Source: Halovulum marinum (GTDB lineage: Bacteria > Pseudomonadota > Alphaproteobacteria > Rhodobacterales > Rhodobacteraceae). From it: a DNA stretch of 64,000 nucleotides. The DNA is taken from NCBI RefSeq assembly GCF_009697225.1, contig NZ_WIND01000018.1:1-64000 (forward strand). The letters are read 5' to 3'. Within the stretch, counting starts at the first letter, position 1; each line of letters starts with the position of its first letter. The notes beneath the pieces are model-generated. The model was not told where the DNA came from. It did no database searches and was given only the letters and a program-made list of their open reading frames with translations. The translations under genes and the position numbers were made by a program. Below, in pieces: positions 26,676 to 36,020 of the stretch.

Positions 26676-28022
26676 TCACCGCTGCCCGCGCTCGCGCGCG
26701 GCGACGCGGGCGCGGAGCCGGCGGACCATGGCCCAGACCGCCAGCACCACCGGCGGGGTCAGCAGCGCGTAGACCCCGGCCTCGGACAGGCCGGCGGCCT
26801 TGCCGGCGGGCTTGAGCAGGTTCGCCGCCAGGCTGACCGCGTAGTAGCTGATCGCCACCACCGACAGGCCCTCGACGGTCTCCTGCAGGCGCAGCTGCAG
26901 CGCCGCGCGCTCGTCCATCCGCCGCAGCACCTCGACGTTCTGGCGCGAATTGCCGACATCGACCCGGGTGCGCAGCAGGTTGGCGGCGCGCTGCGCGCGC
27001 TGGCCCAGCCCGGTCAGCCGGATTTCGGCCGAGCGGCAGGTGCGCATCGCCGGGTCGAAGCGGCGCATCATGAACTCGGCCAGGGTCTGGCGCGAGGCCG
27101 AGCGTTCCTCGCGCAGCACCTCGATGCGCTGCGCCACGATCGCGGCATAGGCGCCGGCGGCGCCGAAGCGGAACGCGGTCTCGGCCGACAGCCGCTCGAC
27201 TTCGGCGGCGATGTGCAGCAGCCGGTCCAGGGTGGCGGCGTCGGCGCCCTCGTCGCCGCCGTTCGAGGCGGCCATCCGCGCCACCACCTGCGCCAGGTCG
27301 CGGTCCAGTTCGGCCACCCGCCCGGCGACCATGCGCGCGTGCGGCAGGGTCAGCATCGCCGCCGCCTTGTAGGTCTCGATCTCCAGCGCGCGCTGCACGA
27401 TCCGGCCCAGCCGCCGCTCGCCGGTGCCGGGCGCGGCCAGCACGGCGAAACGGACGTGGCCGTTCTGGTCGATGCGGAAGTCGCCGGCGATGGTCGCGGC
27501 GCCGTCGATCACCCGGCTGATCGCCAGGCTTTCGGGGACGAACAGCGCCGCCAGCGTGTCGTCGTCGGCCTGGCCGCGGTCGTCCTCGACCCGCACCAGG
27601 CACGAGGTCAGCACCCGCCCCGGCGCCGAGCCCAGCCAGTCGTCCGGGAACAGCGCGTGCGCGCTGCCGTCGAACGGCGTGTCGCCGAGGCCGGGCACGA
27701 ACAGCGTGTAGGTCACGAACTCGGTGTGCTGCTCCCATTTCAGGAAAGCGCGGCCGAGCCGCGCGCTGTGGTGGTTGGCGCCCGGCGCCGGACGCGGCGC
27801 GCCGTGCCGGTCGAGCAGCGCGCACAGGTGGTCGAGGTCGCGCGCCCGGTCGCGCTCGGCGGCGTCGCGCTCGGGCATGATCGCGATGTGCGCGGCGCGG
27901 CAGGGCGCGCGCAGTTCGGGGAACGGGCGCGCGTGCAGCTCGTTCGCCAGCGCGAAGCGGTCGGGATAATCGTCGAGCGGCAGCGAGGCCATGGCAGGAT
28001 CCCAAGCGGTTTTCCCCGCCAT
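26676..28022 (-). CDS. DUF3422 family protein
   Basis: 448 residues in a family of unknown function common in alphaproteobacteria. The N-terminal signature is LANELHARPFPEL, followed by KWEQHTEFVTYT. A long alpha-helical middle section (about 200-380) carries the coiled-coil segment RRMDERAALQLRLQETVEGLSVVAISYY, and two C-terminal helices look membrane-inserted. The domain order recalls Rapsyn-like or ion-channel-associated helices, but nothing specific can be said. ATG at 28022 gives the longest form; ATG at 27992 (MASLPLDDYP) is equally plausible, as neither has a clear ribosome site. Confidence 0.85.
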   Translation of the reverse strand: MAGKTAWDPAMASLPLDDYPDRFALANELHARPFPELRAPCRAAHIAIMPERDAAERDRARDLDHLCALLDRHGAPRPAPGANHHSARLGRAFLKWEQHTEFVTYTLFVPGLGDTPFDGSAHALFPDDWLGSAPGRVLTSCLVRVEDDRGQADDDTLAALFVPESLAISRVIDGAATIAGDFRIDQNGHVRFAVLAAPGTGERRLGRIVQRALEIETYKAAAMLTLPHARMVAGRVAELDRDLAQVVARMAASNGGDEGADAATLDRLLHIAAEVERLSAETAFRFGAAGAYAAIVAQRIEVLREERSASRQTLAEFMMRRFDPAMRTCRSAEIRLTGLGQRAQRAANLLRTRVDVGNSRQNVEVLRRMDERAALQLRLQETVEGLSVVAISYYAVSLAANLLKPAGKAAGLSEAGVYALLTPPVVLAVWAMVRRLRARVAARERGQR

Positions 28023-28125
28023 AGCATGTCGCGCGCGGCCCGCCCATGCGGCAGGCCGTCAGCCCCTCGGGCAGCGCCGGGTCCGTCCCCCGGATCCGCA
28101 CCCTGCCCGCGCCCCGAGCGGCGGC

Positions 28126-28977
<852 letters not shown>

Positions 28978-29035
28978 CTCGGCCTCCTGTGGTTGGCTCC
29001 GGGACCTAAACCGCGAACGCGCGCGCCTGTTCCCG

Positions 29036-29947
29036 TCACAACTCCTCGGACACCTGCGCATGCGCCAGCATCGCGAACAGCACGGTGCCGCCGATGATGT
29101 TGCCCAGCAGCGTCGGCAGGATGTACAGGCCGACGGCGGCCCAGATCGACAGCTCGCCCAGGAACACCAGCAGGTAGACCTCGGTCGCGCCGGCGACGAC
29201 GTGGGTGAAGCCGCCCAGCGCGATCAGATAGGTGAACAGGAAGATCACCCAGATCTCGGAGCCGCGCGCCGAGGGCAGCATCCACACCACGCCGGCGATC
29301 AGGAACCCCGCCGGGACACCGCGGAACAGCGCTTCCCAGCCCGCGACTTCGGCATAGGAGCGGGCCACCTCGGCGACGCCCTGGAGCGTGCCGGGCGGCA
29401 ACAGGCCCGGGATCAGCAGAAACCCGGCGGCGAGCGCGGTGCCGACCATGTTCGCCAGAAACACCGCGGTCCACAGCCGCGCGGTGCAGCCGAAGTTCTC
29501 GCGGCTGGGGCGGAACAGCACCGGCAGCACGACCGACAGGGTGTTCTCGGTGAACAGCTGCAGCCGCGACAGGATCACCAGGATGAAGCCGACGGTGTAG
29601 CCCATGCTGACCAGGACCTCGGCATAGGCGTGATCGGCCAGGTGGTACTGCAGGATGCCCTCGGCCAGCACCGAGGTCGAGATCGCGATCCCGGCGGCGA
29701 CCCCCGACCACAGCAGCGAGGTCAGCGGCCGCGACAGCTCTTCCTCGCCCTCGGCCATCACCACGGCGTAGACGGTGCGCGCCGACAACCGCCGCGCGTC
29801 GTGTGCGCGTTCCCGCTCGGAGTCGGTCAGCGAGCGTTCGTTGTCCTCGGAGCGGTGCTCGACCTCCTCGCGCCGCCGGCGGCGGTCGTCGGAGCTGTCG
29901 GCCTCGGCCTTGGCGTCGGTGTCGCCGGCGCCGGCGTCGCTGTTCAT
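29036..29947 (-). CDS. formate/nitrite transporter family protein (YfdC-like)
   Basis: Pentameric FNT-type channel of 303 residues. A hydrophilic, charged N-terminal domain of about 75 residues (many Asp, Glu, Arg) precedes six membrane helices with FTENTLSVVLPVL and GGFTHVVAGATEVY, which holds the conserved pore His. The start is placed at ATG 29947, seven bases after AAAGGA; ATG 29953 is too close to that site. The substrate of YfdC-like members is not established. Confidence 0.88.
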   Translation of the reverse strand: MNSDAGAGDTDAKAEADSSDDRRRRREEVEHRSEDNERSLTDSERERAHDARRLSARTVYAVVMAEGEEELSRPLTSLLWSGVAAGIAISTSVLAEGILQYHLADHAYAEVLVSMGYTVGFILVILSRLQLFTENTLSVVLPVLFRPSRENFGCTARLWTAVFLANMVGTALAAGFLLIPGLLPPGTLQGVAEVARSYAEVAGWEALFRGVPAGFLIAGVVWMLPSARGSEIWVIFLFTYLIALGGFTHVVAGATEVYLLVFLGELSIWAAVGLYILPTLLGNIIGGTVLFAMLAHAQVSEEL

Positions 29948-30092
29948 GACCATCCTTTCAGGCGAGGGCGGGCCTTGCGGCCAGGGGCCGACCCCTTCAG
30001 ACGAGGGCGGGCCGGCGCCCGCGGCGTGGCCCGGGTCCCGGCCCCGGTCGCCGCCCGGCCGGGCGCCGGGGGGGGGGCGGGCGCGGCGGCGC

Positions 30093-30194
30093 TCAGCGCG
30101 GACGCGGCGGGCGCGGCTGCTGCTGGACCGGCAGCGGCATCGGCAGCGGCTGCGGGCGCGGGATCGGCGGGCAGAGGGTATCGAGCCAGGACAT
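30093..30194 (-). CDS. 33-residue proline-rich small protein
   Basis: A very short gene starting at ATG 30194 with a strong ribosome site AAGGAAGG eight bases upstream, ending TGA at 30093. The product starts MSWLDTLCPP and the rest is Pro/Gln/Arg-rich (PIPRPQPLPMPLPVQQQ). One Cys at residue 8. It follows the next small gene after 23 bp. It lies beside a 10-base G run (30068-30077). Real expression is likely from the ribosome site but unproven; no homology is known to me. Confidence 0.45.
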   Translation of the reverse strand: MSWLDTLCPPIPRPQPLPMPLPVQQQPRPPRPR

Positions 30195-30217
30195 GCGGGT
30201 TTCCTTCCTTGGAACGG

Positions 30218-30406
30218 TTAATGCAATGCCGTGTCGCGGAGACTTCCGGCCGCGTCGCTGCGCCAGACCAGCCGCGCCTCGACGTGCGCCGGATCGGCGG
30301 CAAGCATCTGCGACGCCCCCATGTCCTGCGCCTGCACCTGGATCAGCCATCCGCCCACGGCGATGACCGGGGCGGCGAGGAGGGCGATCAGGGTGACACG
30401 GTCCAT
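30218..30406 (-). CDS. 62-residue single-pass membrane protein
   Basis: Starting at ATG 30406 (or 30415 in frame), the product has one hydrophobic helix (VTLIALLAAPVIAVGGWLI) and a short periplasmic-type tail with no motif. It is 23 bp upstream of the 33-residue gene, forming a small two-gene unit. The 11-bp tandem array at 30434-30488 lies directly upstream and may hold its promoter. No similarity recognised. Confidence 0.45.
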   Translation of the reverse strand: MDRVTLIALLAAPVIAVGGWLIQVQAQDMGASQMLAADPAHVEARLVWRSDAAGSLRDTALH

Positions 30407-30433
30407 GGCGGGCATTTCTTCTGCTGCGGGTTT

Positions 30434-30488
30434 CTCGGCGTGGTCTCGGCGTGGTCTCGGCGGGATCTCGGCGGGGTCTCGGCGGGTT
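30434..30488. repeat. 11-bp tandem repeat, five copies
   Basis: Five units of CTCGGCGTGGT or close variants (CTCGGCGGGAT, CTCGGCGGGGT, CTCGGCGGGTT) run from 30434 to 30488, with a partial sixth. The period of 11 is close to one helical turn. The array sits between the small minus-strand genes and the plus-strand exchanger gene, so it separates two divergent units. Confidence 0.85.
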
Positions 30489-30610
30489 CTCGGTCGGCTG
30501 CGGTTGCGACAGGACAACGCACCGGTGCAGCCGCAGGTTCCGGACCCGCACCGCGGCGGCCGCCGGCGTCCTGTTTGCGCAACGAAATCCGCCGCGACGC
30601 GTTCGGGATC

Positions 30611-31639
<1,029 letters not shown>

Positions 31640-31663
31640 GGCCGGATGCCTCGGGCCGGCGGC

Positions 31664-32107
31664 CTATGCCGGCGCGGCGTCTGGATCGGCGTCGGGATCG
31701 AGGTCGGCGTCAAGACCGGCGTCGGCGCCCGGTGCCGCGGCGTCGGGGTCGGGCAGCCGCTCGGCCAGCGCGAACAGCGCCTCCAGCGTGTCCAGGTCGG
31801 CGGCGTCGAAGCTGCCGAACGCCTCCATCCAGACCGCCGCCGGACGCAGGCTGTCGATCTCCAGCCGGCAGAACTTGGTGCGGCCCTCGCGGCGCTGCGC
31901 GACCAGCCCGGCGCGGGTCAGGATGCCCAGATGCTTGGACACCGCGGCGAGGCTCATCTCGAACGGCGCCGCCAGTTCCGAGACGGTGCGGTCGCCCGCC
32001 AGCAGCCGGGTGACGATCGCCCGCCGCGTCGGATCGGCGAGCGCCGCAAACACGGCGTCGAGATGGGCGTCGGGGACGGCGTCGATGTCGGCGGCGGGCG
32101 GGCGCAT
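31664..32107 (-). CDS. ArsR-family transcriptional regulator
   Basis: Winged-helix regulator of 147 residues. The DNA-binding core is ALADPTRRAIVTRLL then SELAAPFEMSLAAVSKHLGIL. It lacks the CxC metal motif of arsenic sensors, so it is of the non-metal, SRPBCC-associated kind. The C-terminus is an Asp-rich low-complexity tail (GLDADLDPDADPD). A 16-bp inverted repeat 31 bp upstream is its likely operator. No partner gene is adjacent. Confidence 0.88.
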   Translation of the reverse strand: MRPPAADIDAVPDAHLDAVFAALADPTRRAIVTRLLAGDRTVSELAAPFEMSLAAVSKHLGILTRAGLVAQRREGRTKFCRLEIDSLRPAAVWMEAFGSFDAADLDTLEALFALAERLPDPDAAAPGADAGLDADLDPDADPDAAPA

Positions 32108-32137
32108 GACCCCGGTTTACCGCGAAACGGTGAATCG

Positions 32138-32153
32138 TCAACCGTCAGGTTGA
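32138..32153. promoter_or_regulatory. likely ArsR operator
   Basis: Perfect inverted repeat TCAACC-GTCA-GGTTGA, 6-bp arms with a 4-bp spacer, centred 39 bp upstream of the ArsR start. ArsR-family proteins commonly bind such dyads over their own promoter. Autoregulation is inferred. Confidence 0.5.
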
Positions 32154-32278
32154 ATGAACTGCCGCGCGCGCCGGCGGCAGCGCCGGGCCGGACGGCACGC
32201 CTGCGCCCGCCGGTCGCACCCCGAGAATATCCTTCGTTTCCAGCATTTTAAACCGAACGCCCCGGCGCACGAGTTCGC

Positions 32279-32307
32279 TTGACAGCCCCGCCCCCCCTTT
32301 CTAGGGT
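32279..32307 (+). promoter_or_regulatory. promoter of the atp (F0) operon
   Basis: TTGACA at 32279-32284, a 17-bp spacer, and TAGGGT at 32302-32307 match a sigma-70-type promoter with a perfect -35 box. It lies 73 bp upstream of the atpI ATG, leaving a leader of about 65 bases. Confidence 0.6.
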
Positions 32308-32379
32308 CCGCCCAGGTTCGACGGGGGGCGTTTCGCGCGCCCCGGCGGGCGGAAACACGCAGGATCCAGGTCCAACTCC

Positions 32380-32721
32380 ATGGCCGATCAGACACCCCGG
32401 GACCGGCTGACGCAGCTGGACGACCGGATCGCCAAGGCCCGCAAGGCCCGCGAACCGGCGCCGTCCCGGCACGGCAAGTACCAGGCCACCAGCCTGGCTT
32501 GGCGGATGGTGCTCGAACTGGTGATCGGCATGGGGCTGGGCTGCCTGATCGGCTACGGGCTGGACGTTCTGTTCGGCACGCTGCCGATCTTCCTGATGAT
32601 TTTCGCCCTGCTGGGATTTGCCGCCGGGGTGCGCACGATGATGCGCTCGGCGGAAGAGGTGAACCGGGGCCGCGGCCCCGGCAGAAATGACCCGGGCACG
32701 TCGCCCGACGAGACGGAGTGA
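32380..32721 (+). CDS. atpI: ATP synthase accessory protein I
   Basis: 113-residue membrane protein with a hydrophilic basic N-terminus and two helices, ELVIGMGLGCLIGYGLD and the following FLMIFALLGFAAG. The AtpI family assists c-ring assembly. It leads the F0 cluster, three bases before atpB. Confidence 0.92.
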   Translation: MADQTPRDRLTQLDDRIAKARKAREPAPSRHGKYQATSLAWRMVLELVIGMGLGCLIGYGLDVLFGTLPIFLMIFALLGFAAGVRTMMRSAEEVNRGRGPGRNDPGTSPDETE

Positions 32722-32724
32722 GAG

Positions 32725-33483
32725 ATGGCGGAAACGGCGGCAGAAAAAAGCGTGAGCGGCCTCAACATCAAGCCGATGGAGCAGTTCGAGGTGGTGCCGC
32801 TGTTCGGCGACGCGCTGCGCTGGTACAGCATCAGCAACGTCACGCTGTGGATGGCCCTGACCCTGGCCGCCATCACCCTGCTGCTGGTGGTGGGCGCCCG
32901 CGGTCGCGCGCTGATCCCGACCCGCGGCCAGAGCATGGCCGAACTGACCTACGGCTTCACCCGCAAGATGGTCGAGGACGTCGCCGGCAAGGACGGCGTG
33001 CAGTACTTCCCCTACATCCTGACGCTGTTCACCTTCATCCTGTTCGCCAACCTGCTGGCGCTGATCCCGATGAGCTTCTCGGTCACCGCGCAATTCGCGG
33101 TCACCGCGGTGCTGGCTCTGGCGGTGTTCATCAGCGTCACCGCGATCGGCTTCATCAAGCACGGCGCCGGCTTCCTGGGCCTGTTCTGGGTCGCCAGCGC
33201 GCCGCTGGCGCTGCGCCCGGTGCTGGCGGTGATCGAGCTGATCTCCTATTTCGTGCGGCCGGTCAGCCACTCGATCCGTCTTGCCGGCAACCTGATGGCC
33301 GGGCACGCGGTGCTGAAGGTGTTCGCCGGCTTCGCCGGCGCGCTGGGCCTGGGCGCGGTGCTGCCGATCTTCGCGATCACCGCGATCTACGGGCTGGAGC
33401 TGCTGGTGGCGGTGATCCAGGCCTACGTGTTCACGATCCTGACCTGCGTGTACCTGCGGGACGCGCTGCACCCGTCGCACTGA
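32725..33483 (+). CDS. atpB: ATP synthase F0 subunit a
   Basis: Stator channel subunit of the proton-driven ATP synthase, 252 residues. The essential Arg of the proton path is in [13 protein letters not shown], and the C-terminal helix has [20 protein letters not shown]. Five to six membrane helices are present. It lies 43 bp upstream of atpE. Confidence 0.97.
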   Translation: MAETAAEKSVSGLNIKPMEQFEVVPLFGDALRWYSISNVTLWMALTLAAITLLLVVGARGRALIPTRGQSMAELTYGFTRKMVEDVAGKDGVQYFPYILTLFTFILFANLLALIPMSFSVTAQFAVTAVLALAVFISVTAIGFIKHGAGFLGLFWVASAPLALRPVLAVIELISYFVRPVSHSIRLAGNLMAGHAVLKVFAGFAGALGLGAVLPIFAITAIYGLELLVAVIQAYVFTILTCVYLRDALHPSH

Positions 33484-33526
33484 CACCTACCGACATCCCG
33501 TCATTCCATACCAAAGGAGAAACGTC

Positions 33527-33763
33527 ATGGAAGGCAACATCGCTGAAATGGGCACCGCAATCGGCGCCGGTCTGGCCGCCATCGGTTCCGGTACCGCTGC
33601 CATCGGTGTGGGCCACGTGGCCGGCAACTTCCTGGCCGGCGCGCTGCGCAACCCGGCCGCCGCCGGCGAGCAGACCGCCACGCTGTTCATCGGCATCGCG
33701 TTCGCCGAGGCGCTGGGCATCTTCTCGTTCCTGGTCGCGCTGCTGCTGATGTTCGCCGTCTGA
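33527..33763 (+). CDS. atpE: ATP synthase F0 subunit c
   Basis: c-ring subunit, 78 residues, two hydrophobic helices joined by the polar loop with R41-N42-P43. The ion-binding carboxylate is Glu 61 in the second helix ([10 protein letters not shown]); the residue spacing is that of a proton c subunit. ATG 33527 is preceded by AAAGGAG. A strong stem follows in the atpE-atpX gap, which could protect this abundant transcript. Confidence 0.97.
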   Translation: MEGNIAEMGTAIGAGLAAIGSGTAAIGVGHVAGNFLAGALRNPAAAGEQTATLFIGIAFAEALGIFSFLVALLLMFAV

Positions 33764-33776
33764 GCACGGACGAACC

Positions 33777-33801
33777 GGGCGGGGGCGCAGCGCGCCCGCC
33801 C
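33777..33801 (+). promoter_or_regulatory. intercistronic hairpin between atpE and atpX
   Basis: GGGCGG(GG)GCGC pairs with GCGCCCGCCC around a short AGC loop, with a two-G bulge. It is 14 bp after the atpE stop. Such stems commonly stabilise c-subunit mRNA against 3' exonucleases; this is an inference. Confidence 0.4.
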
Positions 33802-33852
33802 GCGCCTTGCGCGCCCTGACCCCGGGGCGCGGCGCAGCCCAGGAGCCCGAAC

Positions 33853-34389
33853 ATGGCAGAACACACTGACGCGGCAAACGGCGCGGCCGAATCCTCCGCC
33901 GGCATGCCGCAACTCGACTTCTCGACCTTCCCGAACCAGATCTTCTGGCTGGTGGTGGCGCTGGTCGCGCTGTACTTCATCGTCAACCGGGTCGCGATCC
34001 CGCAGATCCGCGGCGCGATCGAGGATCGCGACCAGGTAGTGTCCTCGGATCTCGAATCCGCGGCCGAGTTGCGCGCCCAGGCCGCCGCGGCCGAGGACGC
34101 CTACAACAAGGCCCTGGCCGAGGCCCGTGCCGAGGCGCAGCGCATCGCCGCCGAGACCCGCGCCGAGATCCAGACCGAACTCGATGCCGCCAGCGCCAAG
34201 GCCAACGCCGAGATCGCGGCGCGCACCGCCGAGTCGGAAAAGCGCATCGACGAGATTCGCGAAAGCGCGAGCCAGAGCGTCGAGCAGGTCGCGGCCGACG
34301 TCGGTGCGGCGATCGTCGCCGCGATCATGCCCGATGCCGCCGACGAGGCCGCCGTCAAGGCCGCCGTCGACGCCCAGATGAAAGGCTAA
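33853..34389 (+). CDS. atpX: ATP synthase F0 subunit b'
   Basis: Second, diverged b subunit of photosynthetic-type and alphaproteobacterial synthases, 178 residues. An N-terminal stretch with LDFSTFPNQIFWLVVALVALY provides the membrane anchor (about 25-45), followed by a long Ala/Glu-rich coiled coil that forms the peripheral stalk. It is 4 bp upstream of atpF. Confidence 0.94.
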   Translation: MAEHTDAANGAAESSAGMPQLDFSTFPNQIFWLVVALVALYFIVNRVAIPQIRGAIEDRDQVVSSDLESAAELRAQAAAAEDAYNKALAEARAEAQRIAAETRAEIQTELDAASAKANAEIAARTAESEKRIDEIRESASQSVEQVAADVGAAIVAAIMPDAADEAAVKAAVDAQMKG

Positions 34390-34393
34390 GCCG

Positions 34394-34918
34394 ATGCTGA
34401 TGCTGCTGCCCGGGGCCACCGGCCCGTTCTTCAGCCTGAACAACACCGACTTCGTGATGCTGCTGGGCTTCCTGCTGTTCGTCGCCATCCTGCTGTGGTT
34501 CAAGGTGCCGGCGATGCTGACCTCGGCGCTGGACAAGCGCGCCGCCACCATCCGCAAGGAACTGGACGACGCCCGCACCCTGCGCGAGGAGGCGCAGCAG
34601 GTGCTGGCCGAGTTCGAGAAGCGCAAGAAGGAGGTCGCGACCCAGGCCGCCGGCATCGTCTCGTCCGCCCGGACCGAGGCCGAGGCCGCTGCCAGGGAGG
34701 CGCACAAGGATCTCGAGGCGTCGATCGCGCGCCGGCTGCAGGCCGCGACCGAGCAGATCGCCTCGGCCGAGGAGGCCGCCGTGCGCCAGGTGCGCGACCG
34801 GGCGGTGAACGTCGCCACCGCCGCCGCCGCCCGGGTGATCGCCGACAAGATGGATCCGGCCCGCGCCGATGCGCTGGTCGACAGGGCGATCGAGGACATC
34901 CGCGGCAAGCTGCACTGA
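34394..34918 (+). CDS. atpF: ATP synthase F0 subunit b
   Basis: 174 residues: one N-terminal membrane helix (VMLLGFLLFVAILLWFKVP) and a coiled coil. Pairs with b' to form the stator stalk. It closes the F0 operon; a strong terminator follows after 23 bp. The F1 genes are not in the window, as usual for Rhodobacterales. Confidence 0.96.
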   Translation: MLMLLPGATGPFFSLNNTDFVMLLGFLLFVAILLWFKVPAMLTSALDKRAATIRKELDDARTLREEAQQVLAEFEKRKKEVATQAAGIVSSARTEAEAAAREAHKDLEASIARRLQAATEQIASAEEAAVRQVRDRAVNVATAAAARVIADKMDPARADALVDRAIEDIRGKLH

Positions 34919-34941
34919 CGCTGCCGACCGGACCGGAAATC

Positions 34942-34965
34942 GGGGGCCCGCGCGGCCCCCTTTTT
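34942..34965 (+). terminator. intrinsic terminator of the atp F0 operon
   Basis: GGGGGCC-CGCGC-GGCCCCC followed by TTTTT: a 7-bp GC-only stem with a T tract, 23 bp after the atpF stop. Confidence 0.85.
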
Positions 34966-35017
34966 CATGCCGCCCTGCCGCTCTCTGATGCCCTCGGCCG
35001 CCACCAGCCGCTCTCAG

Positions 35018-35053
35018 CCCCCCCGGATCGCCGCGCGCGGCGATCCGGGGGGG
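35018..35053. repeat. 36-bp perfect palindrome
   Basis: The left arm CCCCCCCGGATCGCCGCG (35018-35035) is matched by an exact complementary right arm to 35053, with no loop. A further two G extend the right end. It lies in the 306-bp gap between atpF and the convergent lipoprotein gene, between the two terminators. It could form a cruciform, act as a REP-like element or be a remnant of an insertion terminus. Confidence 0.85.
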
Positions 35054-35070
35054 GGCGCCCGCCTTCCACC

Positions 35071-35095
35071 GTCCCCAAATATCCCCGCCGGAGGC
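35071..35095. repeat. dispersed Rhodobacterales intergenic motif
   Basis: On the minus strand the core reads GCCTCCGGCGGGGATATTTG followed by GGGAC. From memory, near-identical strings recur in intergenic regions of many Rhodobacteraceae. Only one copy was noticed in this window. The function is unknown. Confidence 0.45.
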
Positions 35096-35130
35096 CTCAA
35101 CCGCCGGCCGCGGGCACTGCCGCCCGGACA

Positions 35131-35163
35131 TGAAGAAGCCCCGGCGCCAGCGGCACCGGGGCT
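35131..35163 (-). terminator. intrinsic terminator of the OmpA-like lipoprotein gene
   Basis: On the minus strand, AGCCCCGGTGCC-GCT-GGCGCCGGGGCT forms a 12-bp stem (one G-U pair), followed by TCTTC and a second T-rich stretch. It is about 62 bp after the lipoprotein stop. Confidence 0.65.
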
Positions 35164-35224
35164 CCGGATTCGGATCTGGTGATCGGTCCTGGTGATCGCG
35201 GCCTTGCGACCGGCCCGGATGCGG

Positions 35225-35863
35225 TCAGCCGGTCGGCGTGATCACGATCTCGACGCGGCGGTTCTGCTGGCGGCCGGCGGCGGTGCCGTTCGAGGCGATC
35301 GGCTGGGTCTCGCCCTGGCCGATGATCCGCACGCGGTTGCGGCTGACGCCGTTGGCGAACAGCACGTTCGACACCGCCGAGGCGCGGCGCACCGACAGGT
35401 TCCGGTTGTAGGCCGCCGAGCCGGTGCTGTCGGTGTGGCCGATCACCTGCACGGTCGAGTTCGGATAGCTCTGCAGGTTGCGGGCGATGGCGGCGATGTT
35501 GCTGACCGAGTTCGGCTTCACCACGGTGCTGTCGACGTCGAAGGTGATTGCCTCGGGCAGCGACACGATCAGCTGGCTGCCGGTGTTGATGATCCGCGCG
35601 CCCGAGCCGGCCAGGTCGCGCTGCAGCTCCTTCTGCTGACGGTCGAGCAGCGCGCCCACGCCGCCGCCGACGGCGGCGCCGGCGATGCCGCCGATCACCG
35701 CGCTCTTGGCGTCGTCGCCGATCAGGCCGCCGGCCAGCGCCCCCAGGCCCGCGCCGACCAGCACGCCGCTGTTGGTGTTGTTGGTGGTGCCGTCGGGGTT
35801 GGTGCAGGCGGCCAGACCCAGCGCAGTGGCGGTCAGGGCGGCGGGAAGGCGTAGGGTGGTCAT
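35225..35863 (-). CDS. OmpA-family lipoprotein (YiaD-like)
   Basis: Peptidoglycan-binding outer-membrane lipoprotein of 212 residues. The lipobox LAAC follows a short signal (cleavage before Cys at residue about 20). A Gly-rich membrane-active segment with GAGLGALAGGLIGDDAK and a second Gly-zipper-like stretch precede the OmpA domain, with QVIGHTDSTGSAAYN and QGETQPIASNGTAAGRQQNRRVE. ATG 35863 has GAGGTAA upstream; an earlier ATG at 35923 would put the lipobox too far in. Confidence 0.93.
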   Translation of the reverse strand: MTTLRLPAALTATALGLAACTNPDGTTNNTNSGVLVGAGLGALAGGLIGDDAKSAVIGGIAGAAVGGGVGALLDRQQKELQRDLAGSGARIINTGSQLIVSLPEAITFDVDSTVVKPNSVSNIAAIARNLQSYPNSTVQVIGHTDSTGSAAYNRNLSVRRASAVSNVLFANGVSRNRVRIIGQGETQPIASNGTAAGRQQNRRVEIVITPTG

Positions 35864-36020
35864 GGGCGTTACCTCGTTTGCTCGAAGGACCGGCGCAGCC
35901 GGGACATTGTGATTGAGCGACATATCACATCGCGCGCAAGGGTCGAGCGTCGCGCGTCACGCGGACGTGTCCGCATCGGCGAAATCTTACCGATCCTTTC
36001 AGGTTTCGGCGTCGCCGCCG

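Noticed and set aside
26375-26815. Plus-strand frame MAWRDRLYRLF...
   Set aside because: Third-position GC looks coding-like, but it runs 140 bp antisense into DUF3422, has no ribosome site and no recognised homologue. Possibly a decayed gene.
30068-30077. Run of ten G as a phase-variation switch
   Set aside because: It lies downstream of the stop of the 33-residue gene and outside any frame, so length change would not alter a protein.
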